This document shows positions 1-8,304 of a stretch of DNA of 64,000 nucleotides, in pieces; the stretch's first letter is position 1; each line of letters opens with the position of its first letter. Position numbers and translations under genes: made by a program. The stretch spans positions 10,071 to 74,070 of the forward strand of contig JAYOIK010000014.1 of NCBI GenBank assembly GCA_038118725.1, given 5' to 3'. The notes beneath the pieces are model-generated. The model was given only the letters and a program-made list of their open reading frames with translations. It searched no databases and was not told the origin of the DNA. The stretch is from JADHLJ01 sp038118725. Its GTDB lineage: Bacteria; Pseudomonadota; Alphaproteobacteria; Thalassobaculales; Thalassobaculaceae.

Positions 1-1
1 C

Positions 2-280
2 TCGAAGGGTGGCGTGCACGCGCTGACCATCGTCGGCGCCCGGGAATTCGCGCGCAACGGCGTACGGGTCAACACCATCGCTCCCGGTCTGTTCGGAACC
101 CCGATGCTGCTCGGCATGCCGCAAGAGGTGCAGGACAGCCTCGCCGCCTCGGTACCTTATCCGTCGCGCTTCGGCCTGCCCGAGGAATACGCCAAGCTGG
201 CGATGAGTATCATCGACAATGTCATGCTGAACGGGGAGACCATCCGGCTGGACGGCGCGATCCGGATGCAGCCTCGATAG
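2..280 (+). CDS. HSD10-like short-chain dehydrogenase, 3' end only
   Basis: This is the C-terminal part of an NAD-dependent short-chain dehydrogenase/reductase; the 5' part lies outside the window. The first codons read SKGG, which is the lysine end of the YxxxK active-site motif, with the tyrosine just before the edge. The later text VRVNTIAPGLFGTPML and the ending NGETIRLDGAIRMQP match the type-2 3-hydroxyacyl-CoA dehydrogenase (HSD17B10) family, which oxidises (2-methyl-)3-hydroxyacyl-CoA in beta-oxidation and isoleucine breakdown. The GTG at 14 is internal and is not a real start. It ends at TAG 278-280, about 95 bases before the antiporter gene on the same strand. The family call is secure; the exact substrate is inferred. 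Confidence 0.85.
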   Translation, partial: SKGGVHALTIVGAREFARNGVRVNTIAPGLFGTPMLLGMPQEVQDSLAASVPYPSRFGLPEEYAKLAMSIIDNVMLNGETIRLDGAIRMQPR

Positions 281-376
281 AGCGACTTCGCAAAACAGGA
301 TTCACCAAACCCAAACCAGGATAAAGGCGAGACCCGTGATACATCCCGACCCAAGCGACAGACAAGGCTGGTCGGC

Positions 377-2191
377 ATGACGCTTCTTTATGAAGCGGCG
401 TTGTTCCTCGGCGCGTCGGTAATCGCGGTCCCGCTGTTCAGTCGGTTCGGGCTCGGCTCCATTCTGGGTTATCTCGCGGCTGGGCTGCTGATCGGTCCCA
501 GCGTCCTCGGCTTTGTGAGCAATGTCGAGAACATCCTGCATTTCTCCGAATTCGGGGTCGTGCTGCTGCTGTTCCTGATCGGCCTGGAACTGCAGCCCTC
601 GCGGCTTCTCGGTCTTCGCCGACCGATCTTTCTGATGGGCGGAGCCCAGGTGGTCGGCAGTGGCCTGCTGCTCGCGGCCTGCGGTATCGCGATCGGCCTA
701 GGGACCGGAACAGCGATCGTCACCGGCCTGATCCTGGCGCTCTCCTCGACCGCCATCGTGGTTCAGATGCTGGCCGAGAAAGGTCAGCTCCGCAGCCGAG
801 CGGGCCGGGCCGGCTTCGCGATTCTGCTTTTCCAGGACATCGCCGTCATCCCGCTCCTGGCCTTGATGCCGTTGCTGTCTCCCGGCGGCGCCGGGGTGGC
901 CAGCGGCGGGCCCGAAGGCTTTTTCTTCGCCGTCACCGCGATCACCGTGGTGATCATGGCCGGGCATTTTCTGATCAAGCCGTTCCTGAGATACGTGGTC
1001 TCAACCCGGATCAACGAGTTGTTCACCATCTCCGCCCTGTTCGTGGTGGTCGGCACCTCGGCGCTGATGGAAGTGGTCGGCCTATCCATGGCCCTGGGCG
1101 CCTTCCTGGCCGGGGTGGTCCTGTCCGAATCCGAATATCGTCACGCCCTGGTCGCCGATATCGAGCCCTTCAAGGGCCTGCTGATGGGCATGTTCTTCGT
1201 GGCGGTCGGCATGTCGGTTAATCTCGGCCTGCTCCTCGCCAGCCCGCTTACGGTGCTCGGGCTGACCGCCGGCCTCCTCCTGGTCAAGGCGATCTGGCTT
1301 TACGTCATCGGCCGGGCGGCGAAGCTCCCGCATTCGACTTCCGCGCGCCTTGCGCTGTCCCTGCCCCAGGGCGGTGAATTTGCTTTCGTGCTGTTTACCG
1401 CCGCCGTCGCCAACCAGGTGGTCGAACGTCCCTTCGCCGACCTGATGATTCTGGTGGTGACCCTCACCATGATCGCGACGCCACTGCTGCATCGCCTCAG
1501 CGACAAGCTCCCGGTGCGCGCCGGCGCCGGAGGGACCAGTCCCGACGCGACCCCCGAATTCGACAAGATCGAGGATGCCGAGAACCGCGTGATCATCGCC
1601 GGCTTCGGGCGGGTCGGGCAGATCATCGGACGTATCCTGCACACCCAGGGCATCGCGTTCACCGCCGTCGACTATGATTTTCAGCGCATCCGCGTCGTCC
1701 GACGTTTCGGCAACAAGATCTATTACGGCGACTTGACGAGGCTTTGGATCCTGCGGGCCGCCGGCGCCGATCAGGCCGAGGTCCTGGTCCTGGCCATGGA
1801 TGACGTGGACGCCTCGGTGGCGCTGGTCGAACTGGTGCGGCGGCATTTTCCGCATGTCCGCATTTATGCGCGGGTCCGTGACCGCGATCACGCTTACAGA
1901 TTGATCGAGCTCGGCGTCGACCGGGTGGTCCGCGAGACCTTCGCCGCCAGCCTGGAAATCGCCGTTCACGCCATGCAGGGCCTGGGTATCAGCGCCGTGC
2001 GCAGCCACGAGATCGTCCAGCGCTTCGAGGAGCATGACGAAGCCCTCCTGCACCATCAGGCCGAGCTACGCCACGATCCCGAGCAACTGCTCGAATCCGC
2101 CAAGGAAGCGGCCCTCCAACTGGAGACCCTATTCGAGCGGGACAAGGAAAAGGAAACGGACGGCGAGGAACCGGTGGTACCGGTGGTTTGA
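377..2191 (+). CDS. CPA2-family monovalent cation:proton antiporter (KefB/YbaL type) with RCK domain
   Basis: A 604-residue inner-membrane protein. Residues 1 to about 385 are a Na+/H+-exchanger domain with about a dozen hydrophobic segments and the early GYLAAGLLIGP motif. From about residue 403 comes a TrkA-N/RCK nucleotide-binding domain starting VIIAGFGRVG (a GxGxxG fold) and containing an acidic strand end, VDYD. The C-terminal tail is charged and probably helical. Family members exchange K+ or Na+ for protons and are gated by ligands on the RCK domain. Length and domain order are normal for KefB/KefC/YbaL proteins. No KefF/KefG-like ancillary oxidoreductase is adjacent, so glutathione gating cannot be inferred. 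It stands alone and converges on the ligase gene at 2246. Confidence 0.9.
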   Translation: MTLLYEAALFLGASVIAVPLFSRFGLGSILGYLAAGLLIGPSVLGFVSNVENILHFSEFGVVLLLFLIGLELQPSRLLGLRRPIFLMGGAQVVGSGLLLAACGIAIGLGTGTAIVTGLILALSSTAIVVQMLAEKGQLRSRAGRAGFAILLFQDIAVIPLLALMPLLSPGGAGVASGGPEGFFFAVTAITVVIMAGHFLIKPFLRYVVSTRINELFTISALFVVVGTSALMEVVGLSMALGAFLAGVVLSESEYRHALVADIEPFKGLLMGMFFVAVGMSVNLGLLLASPLTVLGLTAGLLLVKAIWLYVIGRAAKLPHSTSARLALSLPQGGEFAFVLFTAAVANQVVERPFADLMILVVTLTMIATPLLHRLSDKLPVRAGAGGTSPDATPEFDKIEDAENRVIIAGFGRVGQIIGRILHTQGIAFTAVDYDFQRIRVVRRFGNKIYYGDLTRLWILRAAGADQAEVLVLAMDDVDASVALVELVRRHFPHVRIYARVRDRDHAYRLIELGVDRVVRETFAASLEIAVHAMQGLGISAVRSHEIVQRFEEHDEALLHHQAELRHDPEQLLESAKEAALQLETLFERDKEKETDGEEPVVPVV

Positions 2192-2245
2192 GGATGAATG
2201 GTGTTTCCGGAGAACCCGAAACCGTCTAGCGCTCCACCACCCAGC

Positions 2246-3898
2246 CTAGTCTGGTTCCACGAAACGCACGGGCGTTGGTTGGATCCGTCCATCCTTTGCC
2301 CATTCCGCGAGTTCTCGTTTCAGGATCTTGCCGCTCGCGGTTAGTGGGAAGTCGTCCATCTCAAGGAAGAACTCGGGCATGTCGTATTTGGAGAGGCCAA
2401 GCTCGTAGAGATGACGCAATGCCTCTTCCGACGCCGGCGCGCCCTCTCCGCCCGCGAGGATCGCCAGACAGACCCGTTCTCCCAGCCGCTCGTCGGGCAC
2501 GGGAAAGGCGGCGGCCTTGGCGATGCCAGGGTGCTTGATCGCCAGATCCTCTATCTTCGCCGGAAAAATGTTGTGGCCGCCACGGATGATCATGTCCTTT
2601 AGCCGCCCGACAACGTGAAGATTCCCCCGGTCGTCCAGCATCCCGAGGTCACCGGACAGAAAGTCGCCCGCCGCGTTGAAGCTGTCCTCGGTCGCGGCCT
2701 GATTGTCGAAATAACCGAGCATCAGACAGCCGCCCATTCCGCCGATCTGGCCGATCACGCCGGCGGGAACCTCAAGATCCGGATTCTCCTGATCATAGAT
2801 CCTGATGCCGTAGGCCTTGCCGCCGGTCCCACAAGTCGCGCAAACGGTCTCGGCGTCATCGTCGGGATGGGTGTATTGATGCGAGGAGTTCTCGCTCATC
2901 CCATAAATATTCTGCGGCCTGATGCCTTGGGCGAGAAACGCCTCGGCGGTGGCCGGTGGGATCGGCGAGCCGGCCATGTAGAACAGATTGACCGCCCCCA
3001 TCTTGTCGATCCCCCGCGCCTTCTGCTCGGCCAGCATGTCCATCGCGTGGGTCGGCACCCCCATCACATAAGTCGCGCCGGTTTCAATGATCCAGTCGAG
3101 CTTGGAGACTCCACCGGGTGGATCATCAACGACCAACTCCATGCCCGCGACCATCGCCTGACCAACCGCCACCCAGGCGATGTGGTGGCTTAAAGGTGAC
3201 AGGGTCAGAAGGATTGTCTGGTCATTGTGGTGCCAATCGGTCACGAGATCCCGGCAATTGGCCAATAACGTGTTGTCGGAATGCATCACCCCCTTCGGCG
3301 TGCCGGTGGTCCCCGAGGTGAAGGCGAGATAGGTCACTTTGTCGGGATTGCTCGCGACCTTCGGTCCTTGGGCCGCCTCCGCGTCGATACCAGGCATGTC
3401 GGAACCGCTATCGTGGCCGGAGGGCAGACGATAGACCTTGCGCAGCCGCGGGTTCACCTCAAGGGGACCGAAGACGTCCCGCGCCGCGGCATCGGCGCCA
3501 TATCCTTCCTCCACGAAAATCGCGCTAGCGCGGATGCGCTCCACCAGACCGAGAATCTCCTCAACCGTGTAGTTTCGGTGCAACGAGGGATTGCAGACAT
3601 AGCCATTGCGCGAACACGCCAGGAACGCCACCAGCGCCTCCAGCCGGTTCGACATCCAGAGCGATACGCGCTCACCCTCGCGAAGGCCGCTGGCGGCCAT
3701 GTCGGCGGCCACCGCGTCGACCCAGGACTTGAGCGCTCGCCAGGTCAGTCGCCGCGCCCCGTCCCGAGCCGCCCAGGCATCGGGACGCGTCTCGGCATGC
3801 CCCGCCATCAACGTGTAGAAAGTATCCCTGGTCCAGACACCGGCTTCGTAGTAGCGCCGCGCGTCTTCCGGGTCATGTAGCGTTAGGAGACGACTCAA
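2246..3898 (-). CDS. AMP-forming acyl-CoA synthetase
   Basis: A 550-residue ANL-superfamily ligase that activates a carboxylic acid with ATP and loads it onto CoA. The P-loop TSGTTGTPKG lies near residues 194-203. The family adenylate motif appears as IYGMSEN, followed by the hinge region GRLKDMIIRGGHNIFP and a C-terminal GKILKREL carrying the catalytic lysine. It starts 30 bases downstream of the ring-hydrolase-like gene on the same strand (3929-4708), so the two are probably cotranscribed and act on the same substrate. That partner resembles BadI/MenB, so an alicyclic or aromatic acid is a reasonable guess, but the sequence alone does not fix the substrate. Confidence 0.88.
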   Translation of the reverse strand: MSRLLTLHDPEDARRYYEAGVWTRDTFYTLMAGHAETRPDAWAARDGARRLTWRALKSWVDAVAADMAASGLREGERVSLWMSNRLEALVAFLACSRNGYVCNPSLHRNYTVEEILGLVERIRASAIFVEEGYGADAAARDVFGPLEVNPRLRKVYRLPSGHDSGSDMPGIDAEAAQGPKVASNPDKVTYLAFTSGTTGTPKGVMHSDNTLLANCRDLVTDWHHNDQTILLTLSPLSHHIAWVAVGQAMVAGMELVVDDPPGGVSKLDWIIETGATYVMGVPTHAMDMLAEQKARGIDKMGAVNLFYMAGSPIPPATAEAFLAQGIRPQNIYGMSENSSHQYTHPDDDAETVCATCGTGGKAYGIRIYDQENPDLEVPAGVIGQIGGMGGCLMLGYFDNQAATEDSFNAAGDFLSGDLGMLDDRGNLHVVGRLKDMIIRGGHNIFPAKIEDLAIKHPGIAKAAAFPVPDERLGERVCLAILAGGEGAPASEEALRHLYELGLSKYDMPEFFLEMDDFPLTASGKILKRELAEWAKDGRIQPTPVRFVEPD

Positions 3899-3928
3899 CC
3901 CAAGATCCTCTCGTCGACACCCCTCGGG

Positions 3929-4708
3929 TCAATGTCCGAAGGTTTCATGATCCGGCGTCCGGCGCTCGCGGAACGAGGCGCCGAGTTCCTTGGATTCCTT
4001 GCTATCGAGATATTGGCGCAACAGCAGGTCATGGGCGACCCGCGCCAGGCCACCGACACCGCCATGGCGGGCGTTGAACGCGCCCTTGATCGCCGCCAAC
4101 GCCACGGCGCCACGATCAGCGATGGTCAGCGCCATTTCGCGGGTCTCCTCCGCCAGCTTGTCATCCGGGACGACCTTGTTGATCATCCCGATCTCCAAGG
4201 CCTCGGCGGCGGAGAGACGCGGGTTCATGTACCACAGCTCCTTGGCCTTCTTCTTGCCGACCAAGTCCTCCAGATACCAGGTGCCGTAACCAGCGTCGAA
4301 AGAGCCCATCATTGGGCCGACTTGACGGAAAATCGCGCTTTCCTTGGCGATGGTAAGATCGCAACAGACCTGCAGCACGTTGCCGCCACCGACCGCGTAA
4401 CCATTGACGCTGGCGATCACCGGCTTTTGCAACTTGTCGATCGCCTCGTACATTTCCAATGTCGGTAGCACGCCCGCATAGGTACGGGTGTCCTGCATCC
4501 CGTCCTTGCGCCCGCCGATGCAGAAGAACCGGTCGCCGGCCCCGGTGATCACCAGCACCCGGGTGCGAGTTTCCCGTCGCATCGCCTCGATACAGTCGCG
4601 CACCTCATGACAAGTAGTCTCGGTGAACATATTGCCGTCGTCGGGGCGGTTGAGAGTGATGGTGCCGACCGGCCCGTCCTCCTCGTACAGAATGGTCTCG
4701 TAACTCAC
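3929..4708 (-). CDS. Crotonase-family hydrolase resembling BadI/MenB
   Basis: A 259-residue enoyl-CoA hydratase/isomerase-family enzyme. The oxyanion-hole segments are CIGGRKDG (about 63-70) and GGGNVLQVCCDLTIA (about 107-121). It lacks the usual hydratase glutamate pair and instead has GSFDAGYGTWYL (about 135-146), in which Ser136 and Asp138 align with the catalytic Ser/Asp of 1,4-dihydroxy-2-naphthoyl-CoA synthase (MenB). A tyrosine near 233 fits the C-terminal MenB/BadI tyrosine. BadI opens the ring of 2-ketocyclohexanecarboxyl-CoA. The adjacent CoA ligase and the nearby HSD10-like dehydrogenase would suit a BadH/BadI/AliA-type alicyclic acid route. The subfamily is well supported; the pathway is inferred. 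Confidence 0.85.
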   Translation of the reverse strand: MSYETILYEEDGPVGTITLNRPDDGNMFTETTCHEVRDCIEAMRRETRTRVLVITGAGDRFFCIGGRKDGMQDTRTYAGVLPTLEMYEAIDKLQKPVIASVNGYAVGGGNVLQVCCDLTIAKESAIFRQVGPMMGSFDAGYGTWYLEDLVGKKKAKELWYMNPRLSAAEALEIGMINKVVPDDKLAEETREMALTIADRGAVALAAIKGAFNARHGGVGGLARVAHDLLLRQYLDSKESKELGASFRERRTPDHETFGH

Positions 4709-4809
4709 GGGCGTGCTCCTCGGTGAAACGCGTTGTCAGCTCCGAAGATCGCCTCTCCCGCGGAATTGGGCAAGACCGACACGCGTTCCATCAGGTAGAC
4801 GCGCTTTGA

Positions 4810-5958
4810 TCACACCGCCAACCGCTCCAACTCGGTCAGCGCCATGCTCAAGTGATAAGGCGTGCTGGAGGGCATCCTTGTGTCGACCGCGGTCCAATCC
4901 GCGTTGAACCGTTCAACCCATGTGCCATCCTCGGCGAGATATCTTTCCAGCAACAGATCCAGCGCCCGCGTCGCGTCGATCGTCGTGGATGCGTCCGGGA
5001 AAACCAGAAGCGCCTTGATAAGCTCCAGCAACGGCCAGATCCGCTTGGTCGACAACAACACCGCTCCGGTGTTTCGGTCGATCTCGTCGAATATACCCGC
5101 CTGGCGACGGTCCCATCCAGTGCTCAGCCCTCGTTCCAGGATGGGCGCCGCCATCTCCCGGTGGACATCCTTCGCGAGTAGTCGACTTGACCAATCCAAT
5201 AGCCAGGCCCACTCGAAATGATGTCCCGGCTCAACCCGATGACCATCGACCGGATGCGGCTCAAACCTGTCGTCCAAATATTCAAGCACCAAGTTCTCGC
5301 CGGGCGCGTGAAACCCGCGCTGGAACAGAGCCAGAAGCCGCTCCGCCAGGTCCCGATAGGTCGTCGAGCCACCTCCCTCCCCATTGGAAAGCGCCGCTTC
5401 GAGAAGATGCATATGCGGGTTCTGGGAGCGCCGGTCCGACGCCAGGTCCTCGAAATCGCGACTCATCCGGTCGCTGTAGGAACCGTCCGGGCGCTTAAAG
5501 CGTATCTCGAGGATTTCGCGGGAGCGTTCCATCCACGCCCCGGCCTCACCGCGCCCCATGGCCCGACCATAGGCGCCAAGACCAAACAGCGCGAAGGCAT
5601 GGGCGTAGAGATCCTTATCGGAGCCGGACGGAGCCCCGTCGAGATCAACCATCTCGAGCCACCCGCCCTTTTCGTGATCCCAAAACCGCTCGATCATATA
5701 GGAATATATCCGGTCCGCATGGACGGCGAGGTCCGCGTCGCCGGTTCGCGCGGCCCAGATGGCGTAGACATAAAGCTGCCTGGCATGAACCATCACCCGT
5801 CGATACGGCGTGCCCGCGTCACCGCCACCGGGGCCTACATGCTCGATCAGGCCACCACGCTTCCAGTCCCAGCCCCGCTCGATCAGAAAGGGTAGCGTGC
5901 GGCCCACGAACCGTTCCTTGAACTCTCGGGTGCCGTCAATCAGACCACCGCGCGCCAT
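4810..5958 (-). CDS. AGE-family (N-acylglucosamine 2-epimerase-like) sugar isomerase
   Basis: A soluble alpha6/alpha6-barrel protein of the N-acylglucosamine 2-epimerase/cellobiose 2-epimerase superfamily. Markers are the early GGLIEHVG, the segment RRVMVHARQLYVYA, KDLYAHAFALFGLGAY, QNPHMHLLEAAL and a late HHFEWAWLLDW, which supply the conserved histidines and aromatic residues of the barrel. I start it at 5958 (MARGGLID). The open frame extends to 6033, but the extra 25 residues are unlike the family and lie in the region facing the divergent dehydrogenase gene at 6078. The divergent gene and the oxidoreductase at 7281 suggest a sugar or sugar-acid catabolic unit. Epimerase versus aldose-ketose isomerase cannot be decided by eye. 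Confidence 0.82.
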   Translation of the reverse strand: MARGGLIDGTREFKERFVGRTLPFLIERGWDWKRGGLIEHVGPGGGDAGTPYRRVMVHARQLYVYAIWAARTGDADLAVHADRIYSYMIERFWDHEKGGWLEMVDLDGAPSGSDKDLYAHAFALFGLGAYGRAMGRGEAGAWMERSREILEIRFKRPDGSYSDRMSRDFEDLASDRRSQNPHMHLLEAALSNGEGGGSTTYRDLAERLLALFQRGFHAPGENLVLEYLDDRFEPHPVDGHRVEPGHHFEWAWLLDWSSRLLAKDVHREMAAPILERGLSTGWDRRQAGIFDEIDRNTGAVLLSTKRIWPLLELIKALLVFPDASTTIDATRALDLLLERYLAEDGTWVERFNADWTAVDTRMPSSTPYHLSMALTELERLAV

Positions 5959-6077
5959 CTCGTCTCGCCAAATGCATGAATTCAGTTGCCGGAAGGTACG
6001 GTAGTCCTTGCGCGCCCGCAACGTACCGCGCATTTTGCGCCCATTCGGCGGCAGGCCTTCCCCGGGAGACAGTTACA

Positions 6078-7130
6078 ATGAGCAAAACCAGAATCGCACT
6101 CGCCGGAATGGGTGTGATCGGGCGCAAACACGCCGCCGCCATGGCGACAAGCGATACCGTGGAACTTACGGCGGTGGTTGACGCGGATCCCGCGACCGCC
6201 GAGCTCGCCAGCCGGCATGGCGCGGTTTTCCACACATCGCTGGACGCGCTTTTCGAACGAACCGAGGTTGATGGTGTCCTATTGGCGACACCGAACGCCC
6301 TGCACGCCAGCCAGGGAATCGCCTGCGTCGAACGCGGACTGCATATACTCGTCGAAAAACCTTTCGCCACCGATGTCGCCGAGGCACGGGCGCTGGTCGA
6401 GGCTGGACGCGCGGGGAGCATCCCGATTCTCGCCGGCCATTATCGCCGCTTCAACACCCAGGTAGAGCAAGCGCGCGAGATTCTCGGCTCCGGCGTCATT
6501 GGCGATCTGGTCGGCGTGTCAGCCATCTGGGCGATGAGGAAACACGACGAATACTACGACGTCGCCTGGCGGACCGAGCCCGGCGGCGGACCGATCCTCA
6601 CCAATCTGATCCACGACGTGGATTGCCTAAGATGGCTCTGCGGCGAGATCGTCTCGGTCTCGGCTCAGTCATCCAGCAAGACACGTGGACACGCGGTGGA
6701 GGATACGGCGGCCATTACCTTGGGTTTCGAGTGCGGGGCGCTGGGCACGATCCTACTCTCCGACGCCGCGCCAAGCCCCTGGGCCTTCGAGGCCTCGACC
6801 AGCGAGAATCCGGATTTTCACCACATGGACGACTGTTGTTATCGCTTCATGGGGGACAAGGGCGCCTTCGACTTCCCCCTCGCCCGGATCTGGACCTATC
6901 CAGAGGGCGTGACACCGCGCTGGGACAACCCGATGGCGAAAACCCACAAACCGGTCGGCCCGGGCAATCCGCTCCTTGCCCAGGTGGAACATTTCGGACG
7001 CGTCATTCGGGGCGAGGAAACGCCGAGGACCAGCGCCACCGATGGCGCCCGCACCCTCGCCGCGACCCTGGCCGTCATAGAGGCCGCGCGGACCGGTCAA
7101 ACGGTGACGCCCGCCCTTGTCGAGGACTAA
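6078..7130 (+). CDS. Gfo/Idh/MocA-family NAD(P)-dependent oxidoreductase
   Basis: A 350-residue oxidoreductase. It has an N-terminal Rossmann fold (IALAGMGVIGRKHAAA) and the family signature EKPFATDVAEA, whose lysine lies in the active site. A C-terminal domain carries GGGPILTNLIHDVDCLRWL, including the conserved histidine-aspartate used in sugar binding. Family members oxidise inositols, sugars or sugar acids. The open frame begins at 5976, but ATG 6078 has GGGAGA at 6064-6069 and starts exactly at the Rossmann strand, so it is the better start. It is divergent from the AGE-family gene, leaving about 120 bases for shared regulation. The substrate is unknown. Confidence 0.88.
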   Translation: MSKTRIALAGMGVIGRKHAAAMATSDTVELTAVVDADPATAELASRHGAVFHTSLDALFERTEVDGVLLATPNALHASQGIACVERGLHILVEKPFATDVAEARALVEAGRAGSIPILAGHYRRFNTQVEQAREILGSGVIGDLVGVSAIWAMRKHDEYYDVAWRTEPGGGPILTNLIHDVDCLRWLCGEIVSVSAQSSSKTRGHAVEDTAAITLGFECGALGTILLSDAAPSPWAFEASTSENPDFHHMDDCCYRFMGDKGAFDFPLARIWTYPEGVTPRWDNPMAKTHKPVGPGNPLLAQVEHFGRVIRGEETPRTSATDGARTLAATLAVIEAARTGQTVTPALVED

Positions 7131-7280
7131 ACACGGAAATCCTTCGACCCATTTTTCTCGCTTAATCCGCGGATACCGCCCGTTTTCCCACGTTGGAAAA
7201 TTCATCTTTTACGCCCTGGATCTGATCCTGGCTTTCAGTCACTCTGCGGCATCCACACACGCGAAACCGGAGTACGCGAG

Positions 7281-8270
7281 ATGACCGGCGATATACTGAA
7301 AATCGGGTTCATCGGCCTTGGCAATGTCGGCGGCAAGCTCGCCGGCAGCATTCTGCGCAACGGCTATGAGCTTACGGTGCGAGACCTCGACCGCGCCGCC
7401 GCCCAGCCGTTTCTCGACAAGGGCGCGCATTGGGCCGACAGCCCGCGCGCCATGGCCGAGGCGTGTGACATGATTATAACCTGTCTGCCCAGCCCCGCGG
7501 CCTGTTCGGCGGTGATGGAAGCCGAGGACGGACTGATCGCCGGTCTCGGCGCCGGTAAGATCTGGGCCGAGATGTCGACCACCGACGAGAGCGAGGTTCG
7601 CCGCATCGCCGAACTTGTCCGGGCCAAGGGAGCCGAGGCGGTGGACTGCCCGGTATCCGGCGGCTGTCATCGGGCGGCGACCGGCAATATATCGATTTTC
7701 GCGGGGTGTACCCGCCCCACCTTCGAGCGTACCCTGCCGGTGTTGAAATCCATGGGCCGACGGATTCTGCATACCGGCGATATCGGTTCCGCCTCGACCT
7801 TGAAGGTGATGACCAACTACCTTGCCACGGCGAATCTGATCACCGTCTGCGAGGCCCTGACCACGGCCAAGGCCGCCGGCATGGATCTCAACACCACCTA
7901 CGAGGCGATCAAGATCTCCTCCGGCACCTCCTTCGTGCACGAGACCGAGAGTCAGGTGATCCTTAACGGTTCACGTGACATCAACTTCACCATGGATCTC
8001 GTGTCCAAGGACATTGGCCTGTTCCAGGACATCGCCGAACGCGCCGGCGTGCCCCTGGAGGTCTCGCCCCTATTGATAGAAATCTTCAAGGACGGCGAGA
8101 AGCGTTACGGACCACGCGAGTGGTCGCCGAATATTATCAAGCGGCTGGAGGACGCCACCGGTCTCGACATCACCGCCCCCGGCTTTCCCGATGAAATGGT
8201 AGACGACGAACCCGAGGAGCCGGGCTACGAGGTTATTCCCACGGGTCTGTCGCGCGCGGCGGCTGTCTAG
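7281..8270 (+). CDS. 3-hydroxyisobutyrate dehydrogenase-family NAD(P)-dependent oxidoreductase
   Basis: A 329-residue beta-hydroxyacid dehydrogenase. It has the N-terminal Rossmann motif GFIGLGNVGGKLA, a substrate-binding DCPVSGGCHRAATG and a catalytic lysine in STLKVMTNYL. The C-terminal helical domain is longer than usual and ends in an acidic tail with DDEPEEPG. Family members reduce or oxidise 3-hydroxy acids such as 3-hydroxyisobutyrate, tartronate semialdehyde or sulfolactaldehyde. It follows the Gfo/Idh/MocA gene after 150 bases in which I see no hairpin or RNA gene. This is not the valine-pathway enzyme; that role fits the gene at 37503 better. The substrate is unassigned and may relate to the sugar genes upstream. 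Confidence 0.86.
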   Translation: MTGDILKIGFIGLGNVGGKLAGSILRNGYELTVRDLDRAAAQPFLDKGAHWADSPRAMAEACDMIITCLPSPAACSAVMEAEDGLIAGLGAGKIWAEMSTTDESEVRRIAELVRAKGAEAVDCPVSGGCHRAATGNISIFAGCTRPTFERTLPVLKSMGRRILHTGDIGSASTLKVMTNYLATANLITVCEALTTAKAAGMDLNTTYEAIKISSGTSFVHETESQVILNGSRDINFTMDLVSKDIGLFQDIAERAGVPLEVSPLLIEIFKDGEKRYGPREWSPNIIKRLEDATGLDITAPGFPDEMVDDEPEEPGYEVIPTGLSRAAAV

Positions 8271-8304
8271 ACAGGTTTCCTCGAACCACCGAAAGCTTCC
8301 CGGC

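Noticed and set aside
1082..2056. Long minus-strand open frame (about 324 codons) opposite the antiporter gene
   Set aside because: It mirrors the antiporter codons, is rich in Asp/Gly/His/Gln from antisense GC bias, has no family look, and overlaps a convincing gene fully.
7131..7280. 150-base gap searched for a riboswitch or tRNA
   Set aside because: No cloverleaf, conserved riboswitch core or strong hairpin was seen.
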